Origin: Bacteroidota bacterium
Lineage (GTDB): Bacteria > Bacteroidota > Ignavibacteria > UBA10030 > UBA8401
Direction: 5' to 3'
Length of the DNA stretch: 32,276 nucleotides
NCBI GenBank assembly: GCA_020052095.1
Contig: JAGVPT010000118.1
Location: 1-32,276, forward strand
Position 1 is the stretch's first letter. Each line of letters starts with the position of its first letter. The notes beneath the pieces were generated by a model. That model was not told where the DNA came from, ran no database searches, and was given only the letters and a program-made list of their open reading frames with translations. Made by a program: the position numbers and the translations under genes. Positions 18,229-26,361 of the stretch are shown here, piece after piece.

Positions 18229-18519
18229 ATGAGTGTAATTTTGAAGCGTCCGATAATTACCGAGAAGATGACCGCCCTTGCCGTCAAGCGCCAATATGCA
18301 TTTGAAGTCGATCTTAACGCCAACAAGATCGAAATCGCCCGGGCCATCGAAAAGAAATTCAACGTTACCGTGGAGAGCATTCGCACCATTCGCTCAAAAG
18401 GAAAACGCAAATCGCAGATGACAAAGCGGGGACGAATTCCCGGCAAACGGGCCGATTTCAAGAAAGCAATAGTCACGTTGAAGCAAGACCAAAAGATTGA
18501 TTTCTTTGAAAATGTGTAA
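18229..18519 (+). CDS. rplW: 50S ribosomal protein L23
   Basis: L23 sits at the exit of the peptide tunnel and is the docking site for trigger factor and SRP. The 96 residues match the usual 95-100. The N-terminal [14 protein letters not shown] and central [20 protein letters not shown] are family signatures, and the long basic loop [20 protein letters not shown] follows. It has a weak ribosome binding site and lies 13 bases after rplD, so translation coupling is likely. rplB follows after 26 bases. Confidence 0.96.
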   Translation: MSVILKRPIITEKMTALAVKRQYAFEVDLNANKIEIARAIEKKFNVTVESIRTIRSKGKRKSQMTKRGRIPGKRADFKKAIVTLKQDQKIDFFENV

Positions 18520-18545
18520 TACGCACGAGCAACGGAAATAAACTT

Positions 18546-19370
18546 ATGCCATTACGAAAATTAAAACCGACAACAGCAGCGACACGCTATTACTCTATCT
18601 CCACCTTCGAAGAAATTACGAAGACGAAGCCGGAGAAGTCGCTTCTCGGGCCCATGAAGAAATCAGGCGGACGCAACAGCTACGGACGTGTAACTTCGCG
18701 CCATCGCGGCGGCGGTCACAAGCGCCGGTACCGGATCATCGATTTCAAAAGGGACAAGCACGACATTCTTGCAAAGGTCACCGCGATTGAGTACGACCCG
18801 AATCGGGCCACTCGCATCGCCCTAGTGCAGTATGTCGACGGTGAGAAGCGTTACATCCTCGCGCCGGAAGGGTTGAAAGTGAACGACCAGATTGTTGCCG
18901 GGAACGAAGTGGAAATCAAGATCGGCAATGCGATGCCGCTGAAGGCAATTCCCGTCAACACGCAGATTCACAATATCGAAATGCGTGAAGGCAAAGGCGG
19001 ACAAGTTGCACGGAGCGCCGGCAACTTCGCGACCGTACAAGCGAAAGAGGGGAACTTTGTCCTCCTCAAATTTCCGTCCGGAGAAATTCGTAATATCCGC
19101 AGCGGATGTTACGCAACAATCGGAATGCTCGGCAACCTCGATCACCAAAAAATCAGCGTTGGCAAGGCGGGACGTTCGCGCTGGCTCGGCATTCGTTCGC
19201 ACGTGCGCGGTGTCGCGATGAACCCGGTTGATCACCCGATGGGCGGCGGCGAAGGTAAAACGTCCGGCGGCGGTCACCCGGTGAGTCCGTGGGGACAAAA
19301 ATCCAAGGGATTGAAGACACGCAAAAAGAAAAAGTCGTCAAGCAAATACATTGTCAAACGTCGCAAGTAA
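18546..19370 (+). CDS. rplB: 50S ribosomal protein L2
   Basis: L2 is a core 23S rRNA binder close to the peptidyl transferase centre and the inter-subunit bridges. The 274 residues match the family. The N-terminus [17 protein letters not shown], the central [23 protein letters not shown] and the C-terminal region starting [13 protein letters not shown] are recognisable. Met232 replaces the second His of the widespread DHPHGGG motif (the residue I take to be E. coli His229). The DHPM form is, as I recall it, a Bacteroidota/FCB trait. The basic end [15 protein letters not shown] is standard. It lies between rplW and rpsS, 13 bases before the latter. Confidence 0.98.
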   Translation: MPLRKLKPTTAATRYYSISTFEEITKTKPEKSLLGPMKKSGGRNSYGRVTSRHRGGGHKRRYRIIDFKRDKHDILAKVTAIEYDPNRATRIALVQYVDGEKRYILAPEGLKVNDQIVAGNEVEIKIGNAMPLKAIPVNTQIHNIEMREGKGGQVARSAGNFATVQAKEGNFVLLKFPSGEIRNIRSGCYATIGMLGNLDHQKISVGKAGRSRWLGIRSHVRGVAMNPVDHPMGGGEGKTSGGGHPVSPWGQKSKGLKTRKKKKSSSKYIVKRRK

Positions 19371-19383
19371 AGAATAGGATCCT

Positions 19384-19674
19384 ATGAGTCGATCGATTAA
19401 GAAGGGACCGTACATCGATCCCAAGCTGCAACAAAAGGTTGAAGCGTTGAACAAGAGCAACCGGAAGCAAGTGATCAAGACGTGGTGCCGCTCGTCAACC
19501 ATCGCGCCGGATTTTGTCGGCCACACCTTCGCGGTGCACAACGGCAATAAGTTTATCCCGGTGTATATTCAGGAATCGATGGTCGGCCATAAGCTCGGCG
19601 AGTTTGCCCCGACGCGAATTTTCCGCGCACATCCCGGCTTGAAGACAGAAACAACGACAACGCCGTCTGAGTAA
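19384..19674 (+). CDS. rpsS: 30S ribosomal protein S19
   Basis: S19 is in the head of the small subunit and contacts 23S rRNA and the A-site tRNA. The 96 residues are close to the usual 89-93, with a few extra C-terminal residues (TETTTTPSE). The N-terminus [15 protein letters not shown], the segment [22 protein letters not shown] and [11 protein letters not shown] are strong family signatures. AGGATC just before ATG 19384 may serve as the ribosome binding site. It sits 13 bases after rplB and 35 before rplV. Confidence 0.97.
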   Translation: MSRSIKKGPYIDPKLQQKVEALNKSNRKQVIKTWCRSSTIAPDFVGHTFAVHNGNKFIPVYIQESMVGHKLGEFAPTRIFRAHPGLKTETTTTPSE

Positions 19675-19709
19675 TTATATCAGCGCACGCACAGATTTTG
19701 GAGTACGGT

Positions 19710-20066
19710 ATGGAAGCTAAAGCAATTAATAGATATATCGGAACGTCGCCCCGCAAGATGCGGTTGGTGGTGGATTTGATTCGCGGCAAGTCGGTCGGCG
19801 AAGCGCTGAATATTCTTCATTTCTCGCCGAAACATGCATCGAAGACCGCAGAAAAAGTCTTACGCTCGGCCATTTCTAATCTTCAGAATAAGGATGAAGC
19901 CGGTCACGTCGACACAGATGATATCTACGTAAAAGAATGTTTCGTCGACAGCGGAGCATCGATGAAGCGAATTCTGCCCGCCCCCATGGGACGTGCATTC
20001 AGAATGTTGAAGCGCTCGAATCATGTCACGATCGTTGTGGCGCAGCGCGAAACGGAGAAAAAATAA
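19710..20066 (+). CDS. rplV: 50S ribosomal protein L22
   Basis: L22 lines the peptide tunnel opposite L4, and mutations in its loop give macrolide resistance in other bacteria. The start is ATG 19710, with GGAG (19700-19703) 6 bases upstream. An in-frame TTG at 19698 overlaps that site and was rejected. The 118 residues begin MEAKAINRYIGTSPRKMRLV, a standard N-terminus, and the conserved end includes GRAFRMLKRSNHVTIVV. The loop DSGASMKRILPAPMGRA looks normal. It is followed by rpsC after 62 bases. Confidence 0.96.
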   Translation: MEAKAINRYIGTSPRKMRLVVDLIRGKSVGEALNILHFSPKHASKTAEKVLRSAISNLQNKDEAGHVDTDDIYVKECFVDSGASMKRILPAPMGRAFRMLKRSNHVTIVVAQRETEKK

Positions 20067-20128
20067 GAACAATGCGACGAGTCAATGCTATGACAAACAT
20101 TAAGCCAATCCGGTTTTAGGAGAAGACA

Positions 20129-20767
20129 TTGGGACAAAAAACACATCCAATCGGTTTTCGTTTAGGCGTCATCAAGACGTGGGATTCAAATTGGTACGAT
20201 GAAAAAGGATTCGCGGCAAAACTGAACGAAGATGTCATGATCCGAAATTACGTTCGCAACCGTTTGAAGAAGGCCGGCATCTCGCGGATTCAAATTGAGC
20301 GAACGCCAAAAAATGCGCGCATCACTATTCATACCTCACGTCCCGGCATTGTGATTGGCAAAAGCGGCAAAGAAATATCCCAACTCGAAGAAGAGCTTAA
20401 GAAAATTACGAACAAGGAAGTGAAAATTCTCATCAGCGAAATCAAACGGCCCGAACTGGATGCACAGCTCGTCGCGGAGAATATCGCCTCGCAGCTGGAA
20501 GGACGCGTTTCGTTCCGCCGCGCGATGAAGCAGGGGATTACTGCCGCAATGCGGATGGGCGCCGAAGGCGTTCGCGTGATGTGCAGTGGCAGGCTCGGCG
20601 GCGCAGAAATGGCGCGACGCGAGCAGTACAAAGAAGGACGCATCCCGCTTCATACGCTCCGGGCCGACATCGACTACGCCATTGCAACGGCGCAGACGAT
20701 CTACGGCTTAATCGGCGTGAAAGTCTGGATCTGCAAGGGCGAAGTGCTCGGTAATGCAGCGCGGTAA
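20129..20767 (+). CDS. rpsC: 30S ribosomal protein S3
   Basis: S3 lies at the mRNA entry channel and has helicase-related activity together with S4 and S5. The start is TTG 20129, supported by AGGAG (20118-20122) 6 bases upstream and by the family N-terminus [15 protein letters not shown]. The 212 residues match the shorter S3 form. The KH domain is visible around [20 protein letters not shown], and the C-terminal domain carries [20 protein letters not shown]. It lies between rplV and rplP in the standard S10 order. Confidence 0.97.
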   Translation: MGQKTHPIGFRLGVIKTWDSNWYDEKGFAAKLNEDVMIRNYVRNRLKKAGISRIQIERTPKNARITIHTSRPGIVIGKSGKEISQLEEELKKITNKEVKILISEIKRPELDAQLVAENIASQLEGRVSFRRAMKQGITAAMRMGAEGVRVMCSGRLGGAEMARREQYKEGRIPLHTLRADIDYAIATAQTIYGLIGVKVWICKGEVLGNAAR

Positions 20768-20815
20768 CGCAGACGCGGTTTTTGTTGGACAATTTGAAAC
20801 TGGAGAGTACGTTTT

Positions 20816-21238
20816 ATGTTAATGCCGAAGAGAGTTAAGTTCAGAAAAGCACAGCGCGGACGGATGCGGGGCAAAGCCACACGCGGCGCAACAATTGCGT
20901 TCGGCGATTTCGGCCTCAAAGCAATGGAGCCGGGATGGATTACCCAGAGACAAATTGAAGCATCGCGCGTTGCGCTGACGAGGATGATGAAACGCGAAGG
21001 AAAAGTGTGGATCAGAATTTTCCCGGACAAACCGGTAACAAAGAAGCCGGCAGAGACTCGCATGGGAAGCGGTAAGGGAAATCCGGAATTCTGGGTTGTC
21101 GTGATTAAGCCGGGGAGGGTGATGTTCGAAATCGGGGGAGTGAAAAAAGAAATGGCGAAAGAAGCGTTGACACTTGCGGCACACAAGCTTCCCATCAAAA
21201 CAAAATTCGTCACGCGCATCGATTACGACGCACACTAA
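20816..21238 (+). CDS. rplP: 50S ribosomal protein L16
   Basis: L16 helps position tRNA in the A and P sites and is a late assembly protein. The 140 residues match the family. The start ATG 20816 gives [17 protein letters not shown], which agrees with the usual MLxPKR N-terminus, so I preferred it to ATG 20822. The segment [22 protein letters not shown] contains the conserved arginine that is hydroxylated in some bacteria. GGAGAG lies about 9 bases before the start. The next gene rpmC is 18 bases away. Confidence 0.97.
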   Translation: MLMPKRVKFRKAQRGRMRGKATRGATIAFGDFGLKAMEPGWITQRQIEASRVALTRMMKREGKVWIRIFPDKPVTKKPAETRMGSGKGNPEFWVVVIKPGRVMFEIGGVKKEMAKEALTLAAHKLPIKTKFVTRIDYDAH

Positions 21239-21256
21239 GAAAAGCGAACCACAACA

Positions 21257-21466
21257 ATGAAGACATTCGAAATAAAAGACCTCTCCGACACCGAGTTGGA
21301 GAAGAGAATCGCAGACGAACGAGAATCGCTTGCCCATATGAAGTTCCAGCAGGCGACAAAACAAATCGAAAACACGGCAAAGCTGAAACTCATCCGCCGC
21401 GATATCGCGCGCATGATGACGGCATTAAATCAACGCAAGCGAAACGCTGCAACCGCCAAGCCATAA
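21257..21466 (+). CDS. rpmC: 50S ribosomal protein L29
   Basis: L29 is a small two-helix protein next to L23 at the tunnel exit. The 69 residues begin MKTFEIKDLSDTELEKRI, and the second helix has LKLIRRDIARMMTALNQRK, both family signatures. The short Ala/Lys tail (RNAATAKP) adds a few residues to the usual 60-66. No Shine-Dalgarno sequence precedes ATG 21257. It lies 18 bases after rplP and 24 before rpsQ, so translation is probably coupled. Confidence 0.94.
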   Translation: MKTFEIKDLSDTELEKRIADERESLAHMKFQQATKQIENTAKLKLIRRDIARMMTALNQRKRNAATAKP

Positions 21467-21490
21467 TAGGGTATCGGAGATTGTCATACA

Positions 21491-21751
21491 ATGGAAACTA
21501 GAACCACTCGACGAAAAACACGCGTAGGAAAAGTCGTCAGCACGAAGATGATGAAGAGCATTGTTGTCGCCATTGAGCGGCGCGTGCCTCATGCACTGTA
21601 CAAAAAGTACTTTCGTCGAACCACAAAGCTGATGGCGCACGATGAAAAAGGCGAGGCAGGCCTCGGCGATATGGTACGCATTATGGAAACGCGTCCGCTC
21701 AGCAAAAATAAACGATGGCGGTTGGTGGAAGTAGTAACGAAAGCGAAGTAA
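21491..21751 (+). CDS. rpsQ: 30S ribosomal protein S17
   Basis: S17 is an early-binding OB-fold protein of the small subunit body. The 86 residues match the usual 80-90. The start ATG 21491 gives [23 protein letters not shown], and the middle has [18 protein letters not shown], both typical. The end contains [24 protein letters not shown], the family C-terminal strand. It lies between rpmC and rplN with 20-24 base gaps, in the standard order. Confidence 0.96.
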   Translation: METRTTRRKTRVGKVVSTKMMKSIVVAIERRVPHALYKKYFRRTTKLMAHDEKGEAGLGDMVRIMETRPLSKNKRWRLVEVVTKAK

Positions 21752-21771
21752 TCGATCCTTAGGAGTTCGTC

Positions 21772-22140
21772 ATGATTCAGGAAGAAACGAATTTGGTAGT
21801 TGCAGACAATTCAGGCGCTAAAAAAGTGCGCTGCATTCGCGTCCTCGGCGGCCACGACAGACGATACGCAAGTGTCGGCGATCTTGTCGTCGTTTCCGTG
21901 AAGTCGGCAATACCCGGCGCCGGCGTCAAGAAGGGCGAAGTTTCCCGGGCTGTTGTCGTCCGCACGAAGAAGGAAGTCGGAAGAAAAGATGGTTCGTACA
22001 TCCGCTTCGATGAGAATGCCGTCGTGCTCATCACACCGTTGAACGAGCCGCGCGGAACGCGAATTTTCGGTCCGGTCGCCCGCGAGCTGCGCGAAAAGCA
22101 ATTCATGAAAATTGTTTCACTGGCACCAGAAGTCCTATAA
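21772..22140 (+). CDS. rplN: 50S ribosomal protein L14
   Basis: L14 is a conserved protein at the subunit interface and the binding site of the silencing factor RsfS. The 122 residues match exactly the usual length. The N-terminus [22 protein letters not shown] and the end [20 protein letters not shown] are near-universal. AGGAG lies 8 bases before ATG 21772. It starts the spc group, and the 20-base gap after rpsQ shows that the S10 and spc groups are continuous here, without an internal promoter that I can see. Confidence 0.98.
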   Translation: MIQEETNLVVADNSGAKKVRCIRVLGGHDRRYASVGDLVVVSVKSAIPGAGVKKGEVSRAVVVRTKKEVGRKDGSYIRFDENAVVLITPLNEPRGTRIFGPVARELREKQFMKIVSLAPEVL

Positions 22141-22162
22141 CGCTATCCGAGAGTAGAAGTCT

Positions 22163-22486
22163 ATGCAAGTACGAAAAGATGATATGGTAGTTGTCAAAAC
22201 CGGAAACAACGTCGGCAAGGAAGGCAAAGTGCTGAAGGTGTTCCCGGTTGCCGGCAGAGTGATCGTCGAAGGCGTGAACATCATCAAGCGGCATACTCGA
22301 CCGTCGCAACGCAATCCCCAAGGCGGCGTCGTCCAGAAGGAAGCCTCTATTCACTCTTCCAACGTGATGGTGAAGTGCCCGAAATGTAACACGGCAACTC
22401 GTGTTGGGTACAAACATGTCACCGATTCCGGTTCGGGCAAGAAGAAAAGTATGCGAATTTGCCGAAACTGCGGCGAAATGTTTTAG
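22163..22486 (+). CDS. rplX: 50S ribosomal protein L24 (with zinc-finger-like C-terminus)
   Basis: L24 starts assembly of the large subunit by binding 23S domain I. The 107 residues show the KOW motif near the N-terminus (about 5-32) and the NPQGGVVQKEASIHSSNV segment. The last part has two CxxC pairs (C72/C75 and C100/C103) with TRVGYK between, which would bind zinc. This C+ form occurs in many bacteria and is missing in others. The ribosome binding site is weak. It lies 22 bases after rplN. A 75-base gap with a hairpin follows before rplE. Confidence 0.96.
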   Translation: MQVRKDDMVVVKTGNNVGKEGKVLKVFPVAGRVIVEGVNIIKRHTRPSQRNPQGGVVQKEASIHSSNVMVKCPKCNTATRVGYKHVTDSGSGKKKSMRICRNCGEMF

Positions 22487-22519
22487 GCGGTAAAGATTGA
22501 TTTTTTCAACAAGGAACAG

Positions 22520-22542
22520 GTGCTATGCGAATAACATAGCGC
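22520..22542 (+). promoter_or_regulatory. Small hairpin containing a four-codon minigene before rplE
   Basis: GTGCTATG (22520-22527) pairs with CATAGCGC (22535-22542) as an 8-bp stem with one G-U and a 7-base loop. An ATG at 22525 opens a four-codon frame (MRIT, stop TAG 22537-22539) preceded by AAGGA (22511-22515). The stop and start codons thus sit inside the stem. This could be chance, or a small control element for L5 translation. It does not match any known family that I recognise. Confidence 0.3.
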
Positions 22543-22561
22543 ACAATTAAAGGCGTAGAAA

Positions 22562-23203
22562 ATGGGAAAAGAAAAGAAAACAGGTCAGAAGCAGGAAGCG
22601 AAGGAAGTAAAAGTATCGCACTCGCGCGAAGCGGGCGTCTATCCCCGCCTCCTCGATGCGTATAAGAAAGACCTTGTGCCGGCATTGATGAAGCGTTTCA
22701 ACTACAAGAGCATTATGCAGGTGCCGCGCCTCGAGAAAATTGCGCTCAACATCGGCGTCGGAGCCGCAACACAGGATGCAAAATTGCTCGAAACATCGGT
22801 GAAAGAATTGGAACTCATCGCCGGGCAAAAAGCAGCGATCACGAAAGCAAAAAAAGCTATTTCAAATTTCAAACTGCGGCAAGGCGTTCCCATCGGCGCA
22901 CGCGTAACACTGCGCGGCAGGCAGATGTATGAATTCCTTGACCGCCTTGTCAGTATTGCGATGCCGCAAATTAGGGACTTCCGCGGGGTTCCGGACCGCT
23001 CGTTTGACGGACGGGGCAATTACACGCTCGGCATCAAAGAGCAGATCATATTCCGGGAGATCGACGCGGACAAAGTTACGAAAATTACCGGCATGGATAT
23101 CACGTTTGTCACAACGGCGAAGACAGACCTCGAAGCAATGGAGTTGCTCAAGGGTTTCGGCATGCCGTTCGTTAAGCGAGACACTGTTCAAAAAACAAAT
23201 TAA
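22562..23203 (+). CDS. rplE: 50S ribosomal protein L5, with extended N-terminus
   Basis: L5 binds 5S rRNA and contacts the P-site tRNA from the central protuberance. The core is clear: [26 protein letters not shown] (about residues 42-67) and [12 protein letters not shown]. The protein has 213 residues, about 34 more than the usual 179. About 25 Lys/Gln/Glu-rich residues ([20 protein letters not shown]...) precede the normal start, and a few extra residues follow at the end. No internal ATG/GTG/TTG was found that would give the normal start. AAAGG (22549-22553) may serve as ribosome binding site. rpsN follows after 18 bases. Confidence 0.95.
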   Translation: MGKEKKTGQKQEAKEVKVSHSREAGVYPRLLDAYKKDLVPALMKRFNYKSIMQVPRLEKIALNIGVGAATQDAKLLETSVKELELIAGQKAAITKAKKAISNFKLRQGVPIGARVTLRGRQMYEFLDRLVSIAMPQIRDFRGVPDRSFDGRGNYTLGIKEQIIFREIDADKVTKITGMDITFVTTAKTDLEAMELLKGFGMPFVKRDTVQKTN

Positions 23204-23221
23204 TCTCATCAAGGAGTTGTT

Positions 23222-23407
23222 GTGGCACGATTAGCGATGGTCGTTAAGGCAAAGAAGACGCCGAAATTTCCGGTCCGGAAACACAACCGATGCAGCATTT
23301 GCGGCCGGTCGCGCGCATACATGCGTAAATTTGGCGTTTGCAGATTATGCTTCCGTTCAATGGCGCTCGATGGAAAAATTCCCGGCGTTACCAAGGCAAG
23401 TTGGTAG
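23222..23407 (+). CDS. rpsN: 30S ribosomal protein S14 type Z (zinc-binding)
   Basis: S14 completes the head of the small subunit. The 61 residues are the short zinc form, with C24/C27 and C40/C43 ([20 protein letters not shown]), unlike the ~100-residue zinc-free form. The start is GTG 23222 with AAGGAG (23211-23216) 5 bases upstream, and the C-terminus ends [11 protein letters not shown], as in the family. It lies in the usual place between rplE and rpsH. The gene is also called rpsZ in some annotations. Confidence 0.96.
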   Translation: MARLAMVVKAKKTPKFPVRKHNRCSICGRSRAYMRKFGVCRLCFRSMALDGKIPGVTKASW

Positions 23408-23457
23408 GTACTCTTCGCGAACGGCGAATCGCAAAAAAACCAGGAGAATAAATTTCA

Positions 23458-23853
23458 ATGTCAATGTCCGATCCCATAGCCGATTATCTCACGCGAGTTC
23501 GTAACGCAGTGCGTGCTCGCCACAAGAAAGTCGATGTCCCCGCGTCAAGTCTCAAAAAAGAGATCAGCCGAATCTTGATGGAACAGAAGTTCATCACAAA
23601 CTTCACGACGGTCGATGACAAGAAGCAGGGCGTCATCCGCATACAACTGAAGTATAACGATACACGCAGCGTCATCAACGGCTTGCGGCGCATCAGCCGT
23701 CCCGGTATCCGCAGTTATCAAAATGTGGGAGAACTGCCCCGTGTTAACAATGGCCTCGGCGTTGCCGTGGTGTCGACGTCCAAAGGGCTCATGACTGATA
23801 AACAAGCCCGCAAGGAAAACGTCGGCGGTGAAGTGCTCTTTTATGTTTGGTAG
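23458..23853 (+). CDS. rpsH: 30S ribosomal protein S8
   Basis: S8 is a primary binder of 16S rRNA. In E. coli it also represses the spc operon. The 131 residues match the family. The N-terminus [17 protein letters not shown] and the C-terminal end [15 protein letters not shown] are clear signatures. The start ATG 23458 has AGGAG (23442-23446) 11 bases upstream, while ATG 23464 is an alternative that removes two residues. It lies between rpsN and rplF. An E. coli-like S8 target near rplE was not found with certainty. Confidence 0.97.
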   Translation: MSMSDPIADYLTRVRNAVRARHKKVDVPASSLKKEISRILMEQKFITNFTTVDDKKQGVIRIQLKYNDTRSVINGLRRISRPGIRSYQNVGELPRVNNGLGVAVVSTSKGLMTDKQARKENVGGEVLFYVW

Positions 23854-23900
23854 AGCTGTTGAACCCGAAAATCAGAAAACGAGTTTGAAGGAGTCTTACA

Positions 23901-24452
23901 GTGTCACGAATCGGTAGAAAACCAGTACTCATTCCCAAGGGAGTGAAAGTTGAAGTTAAGAACGGCGCGGTGAAAGTTACCGGAGCAAAGGGTGAGCTTT
24001 CCGTCGCAATTCATCCTGATGTGACGGTCGAAGTAAAGGGAGAAGAAGTCCTCGTTACGCGTCATGCCGATCTGAAAGAGCAACGGTCGCTTCACGGATT
24101 GTTCCGCGCGTTGATCGCGAACATGGTCACCGGCGTTACGACAGGATTTAGTCGGAAGCTCGAGCTTGTCGGCGTAGGATACCGTGCAGAACTCAAGGGC
24201 AAAGTGCTGCAGCTTGCGCTCGGCTATTCTCATCCCATTGTGTTTCGCGCCCCGGATTCGATAAAAATTGAAGCGCCGACGCAAACAAACATTACCGTGA
24301 GCGGGATCGACAAGCAATTGGTCGGCTTAGTGGCGGCGAAGATTCGTTCACTCCGTCCACCTGAGCCGTATAAAGGCAAAGGAATCAAGTACGAAGGAGA
24401 ATACATCCGTCGTAAAGCGGGCAAGACTGCAGCAACTGCCGGCGCGAAGTAA
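23901..24452 (+). CDS. rplF: 50S ribosomal protein L6
   Basis: L6 lies near the sarcin-ricin loop and the factor-binding site. The 183 residues match the family. The start is GTG 23901, with AAGGAG (23888-23893) 7 bases upstream and the N-terminus MSRIGRKPVLIPKGV. The two repeated domains are visible, the second including GYSHPIVFRAPD and the conserved RPPEPYKGKGIKYEGEYIRR near the end. It sits between rpsH and rplR in the standard spc order. Confidence 0.97.
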   Translation: MSRIGRKPVLIPKGVKVEVKNGAVKVTGAKGELSVAIHPDVTVEVKGEEVLVTRHADLKEQRSLHGLFRALIANMVTGVTTGFSRKLELVGVGYRAELKGKVLQLALGYSHPIVFRAPDSIKIEAPTQTNITVSGIDKQLVGLVAAKIRSLRPPEPYKGKGIKYEGEYIRRKAGKTAATAGAK

Positions 24453-24490
24453 ACCACGAGCACGATTAACAGTCATCGATAATAGCCATT

Positions 24491-24859
24491 ATGATTAACA
24501 AAAACGCAACACACCGGCGGACGAAAATCAAGGCGTACATCCGCAAGAAAATCAGCGGCACCGCCCAACGTCCGCGCCTGACCGTTTATCGAAGTCTGGG
24601 AAACATTTACGGACAGATTATTGACGACGTGGCGAGGAAGACACTCGTGGAAGCATCGTCAATCTCGAAAGAAGTGAAGGCAGAACTGGCCACCGCGAAA
24701 TCAAAAAAAGAGAAGAGTGCGATTGTCGGGAAGATTCTCGCCAAGAAGGCCCTCGAGAAAAATATTAAGAACGTCGTGTTCGACCGCAACGGATTATTGT
24801 ACCACGGCCGTGTGAAAGCGCTGGCAGATGGAGCGCGAGAAGGCGGATTGAAGTTTTAA
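24491..24859 (+). CDS. rplR: 50S ribosomal protein L18
   Basis: L18 binds 5S rRNA with L5 and L25. The 122 residues match the family. The basic N-terminus [21 protein letters not shown], the segment [20 protein letters not shown] and the C-terminal [21 protein letters not shown] are signatures. The ATG at 24491 lies in a weak AT-rich inverted repeat (ATAAT/ATTAT at 24479-24483 and 24488-24492), and no Shine-Dalgarno sequence is visible. Unusually, the next gene is a tRNA (24893-24963) instead of rpsE. Confidence 0.97.
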   Translation: MINKNATHRRTKIKAYIRKKISGTAQRPRLTVYRSLGNIYGQIIDDVARKTLVEASSISKEVKAELATAKSKKEKSAIVGKILAKKALEKNIKNVVFDRNGLLYHGRVKALADGAREGGLKF

Positions 24860-24892
24860 ATAAATTTTGCAGGGGAAGGATCGCCTTACCAC

Positions 24893-24963
24893 TGTCGGGT
24901 CGTCTAATGGCAGGACAACGCCCTTTGGAGGCGTCTGTAGAGGTTCGAATCCTCTCCCGACAG
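24893..24963 (+). tRNA. tRNA-Gln (anticodon TTG) inside the spc operon
   Basis: The acceptor arms TGTCGGG (24893-24899) and CCCGACA (24956-24962) pair perfectly, with discriminator G24963. The D-arm GTCT...GGAC, the anticodon arm ACGCC-CTTTGGA-GGCGT (anticodon TTG) and the T-arm AGAGG-TTCGAAT-CCTCT complete a 71-nt cloverleaf. CCA is not encoded. It lies between rplR (33 bases) and rpsE (66 bases), same strand, with no promoter or terminator visible. It therefore seems to be cut out of the r-protein mRNA. A small hairpin (24873-24890) ends two bases before it. Confidence 0.96.
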
Positions 24964-25029
24964 CAAAAAAAATCTGCCCCGCCTCAGCGAGACAGAGAAT
25001 TTTATCAATGAAGTGAATGAGGTTTACCC

Positions 25030-25533
25030 TTGGCACGAATAAGGACAAGCGAACTCGACCTGAAAGACAAGCTAGTGCACATCAACCGCGTCGCAAAGGT
25101 CGTCAAAGGCGGACGCAGGTTCAGTTTTAACGCCATCGTCGTTGTAGGCGATGGGAACGGGCACGTTGGTATCGGTCTTGGGAAAGCAAATGAAGTCGCC
25201 GATGCAATCGCCAAAGGCATTGATGACGCTAAGAAGAATGTTGTGAAGGTCACCATCGTCAACGGAACGATTCCGCACGAAGTTATCGGCAAGTTCGGCG
25301 CAGGAAAAGTTTTGCTAAAACCGGCCTCGCCGGGGACGGGATTAATTGCTGGCGGCGGCGTTCGGGCACTGTTGGAATCCGCAGGCGTGAAGGATATCCT
25401 CACCAAACAAATGGGATCATCCAACCCTCACAATGTCGTGAAGGCGACGCTTGCCGGATTGTTGAGCCTCCGGGACGCTCGCGCAGTCGCGCAAGAGCGG
25501 GGCATGTCTCTCCAGGAATTGTTCCAGAACTAA
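25030..25533 (+). CDS. rpsE: 30S ribosomal protein S5
   Basis: S5 works with S4 in decoding accuracy and is the site of spectinomycin-resistance changes. The start is TTG 25030 with GAGG (25019-25022) 7 bases upstream, giving [20 protein letters not shown]. The 167 residues match the family. The double-stranded-RNA-binding-like fold is visible in [20 protein letters not shown] (24-43), and the end includes [21 protein letters not shown]. The gene is separated from rplR by a tRNA-Gln, so its translation cannot be coupled to rplR as in usual spc operons. Confidence 0.97.
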   Translation: MARIRTSELDLKDKLVHINRVAKVVKGGRRFSFNAIVVVGDGNGHVGIGLGKANEVADAIAKGIDDAKKNVVKVTIVNGTIPHEVIGKFGAGKVLLKPASPGTGLIAGGGVRALLESAGVKDILTKQMGSSNPHNVVKATLAGLLSLRDARAVAQERGMSLQELFQN

Positions 25534-25567
25534 CGCCAATTCATTGGCAGCGTGAAGAGAATTACCT

Positions 25568-25762
25568 ATGGCAGCACACAAGAAAATAAAGATTACACAA
25601 ATTCGCAGCGTCGTGCACACGCTGGAAAAACATAAACGCACAATCGAAGCACTCGGATTAGGGCGACCGAATTATTCTGTGGTCCACACCGACACACCTC
25701 AAATCAGAGGCATGGTCGAGACAGTCCGGCATTTGGTTGTCGTTGAAGAAGTGAAATCATAG
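25568..25762 (+). CDS. rpmD: 50S ribosomal protein L30
   Basis: L30 is a small two-strand, two-helix protein of the large subunit, absent in some lineages. The 64 residues are near the usual 58-61. The core KKIKITQIRSVVHTLEKHKRTIEALGLG and RGMVETVRHLVVVEEV are typical. It lies between rpsE and rplO, the usual place. A small perfect inverted repeat GCCAAT/ATTGGC (25535-25540, 25543-25548) stands in the 34 bases before it, and its role is unknown. Confidence 0.94.
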   Translation: MAAHKKIKITQIRSVVHTLEKHKRTIEALGLGRPNYSVVHTDTPQIRGMVETVRHLVVVEEVKS

Positions 25763-25805
25763 CAGGGGTTTTAGATCCCCCAACTGACAGTAAGGGAAAT
25801 GTATC

Positions 25806-26321
25806 ATGGCAGCAATCTTAAGCAATTTACATTACGCAGAGGGTTCCCGGCGGAAAACAAAACGGATTGGCCGCGGGCAAGGGTCGGGTCACGGCGGGAC
25901 TTCAACACGCGGTCACAAGGGCCAGGGCTCGCGTTCCGGATCTGGCGTGAAGCGAGGATTTGAAGGCGGACAAATGCCCCTCACGCGTCGTCTTCCAAAA
26001 TTTGGATTCACAAGTCCATTTCGCGTCGAATTCAACGTCGTGAATGTCGAGACATTGCAGAAACTGTTTACTGATGGAAAAATAAAGGACGCGGTGACCC
26101 CGGAACTTCTTCACTCAATCGGTATCGTCTCAAAGAAATCCGACCCGGTGAAAATTCTTGGGAACGGTGAATTGAAGGCGAAGTTGAATGTCTCCGCGCA
26201 CAAGTTCAGCAAGTCTGCCGCGGAAAAGATAACAGGGGCGGGCGGAACAATCACTGAGATACATTTTGAAAAACCTCCGGTTGCCAGCTCCCCCAAGGTC
26301 TCAAAACCCGTGGGGTCGTAG
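25806..26321 (+). CDS. rplO: 50S ribosomal protein L15
   Basis: L15 is a late-binding large-subunit protein with a long basic N-terminal extension that threads into rRNA. The 171 residues are longer than the usual 144-150. The N-terminal part has RIGRGQGSGHGGTSTRGHKG and GFEGGQMPLTRRLPKFGF, both strong signatures. The extra length is a C-terminal tail (about 155-171) rich in Ser, Pro and Lys. It lies between rpmD and secY, so the r-proteins of this part of the cluster end here before the membrane channel gene. Confidence 0.97.
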   Translation: MAAILSNLHYAEGSRRKTKRIGRGQGSGHGGTSTRGHKGQGSRSGSGVKRGFEGGQMPLTRRLPKFGFTSPFRVEFNVVNVETLQKLFTDGKIKDAVTPELLHSIGIVSKKSDPVKILGNGELKAKLNVSAHKFSKSAAEKITGAGGTITEIHFEKPPVASSPKVSKPVGS

Positions 26322-26361
26322 TTAACTCGTTGAGCGGCAAGATTATTCTTAGCAAATCTCC

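Noticed and set aside
25535-25548. GCCAAT/ATTGGC inverted repeat between rpsE and rpmD
   Set aside because: Two-base spacer and 6-bp arms are within what chance gives in a window of this size. No function can be supported.
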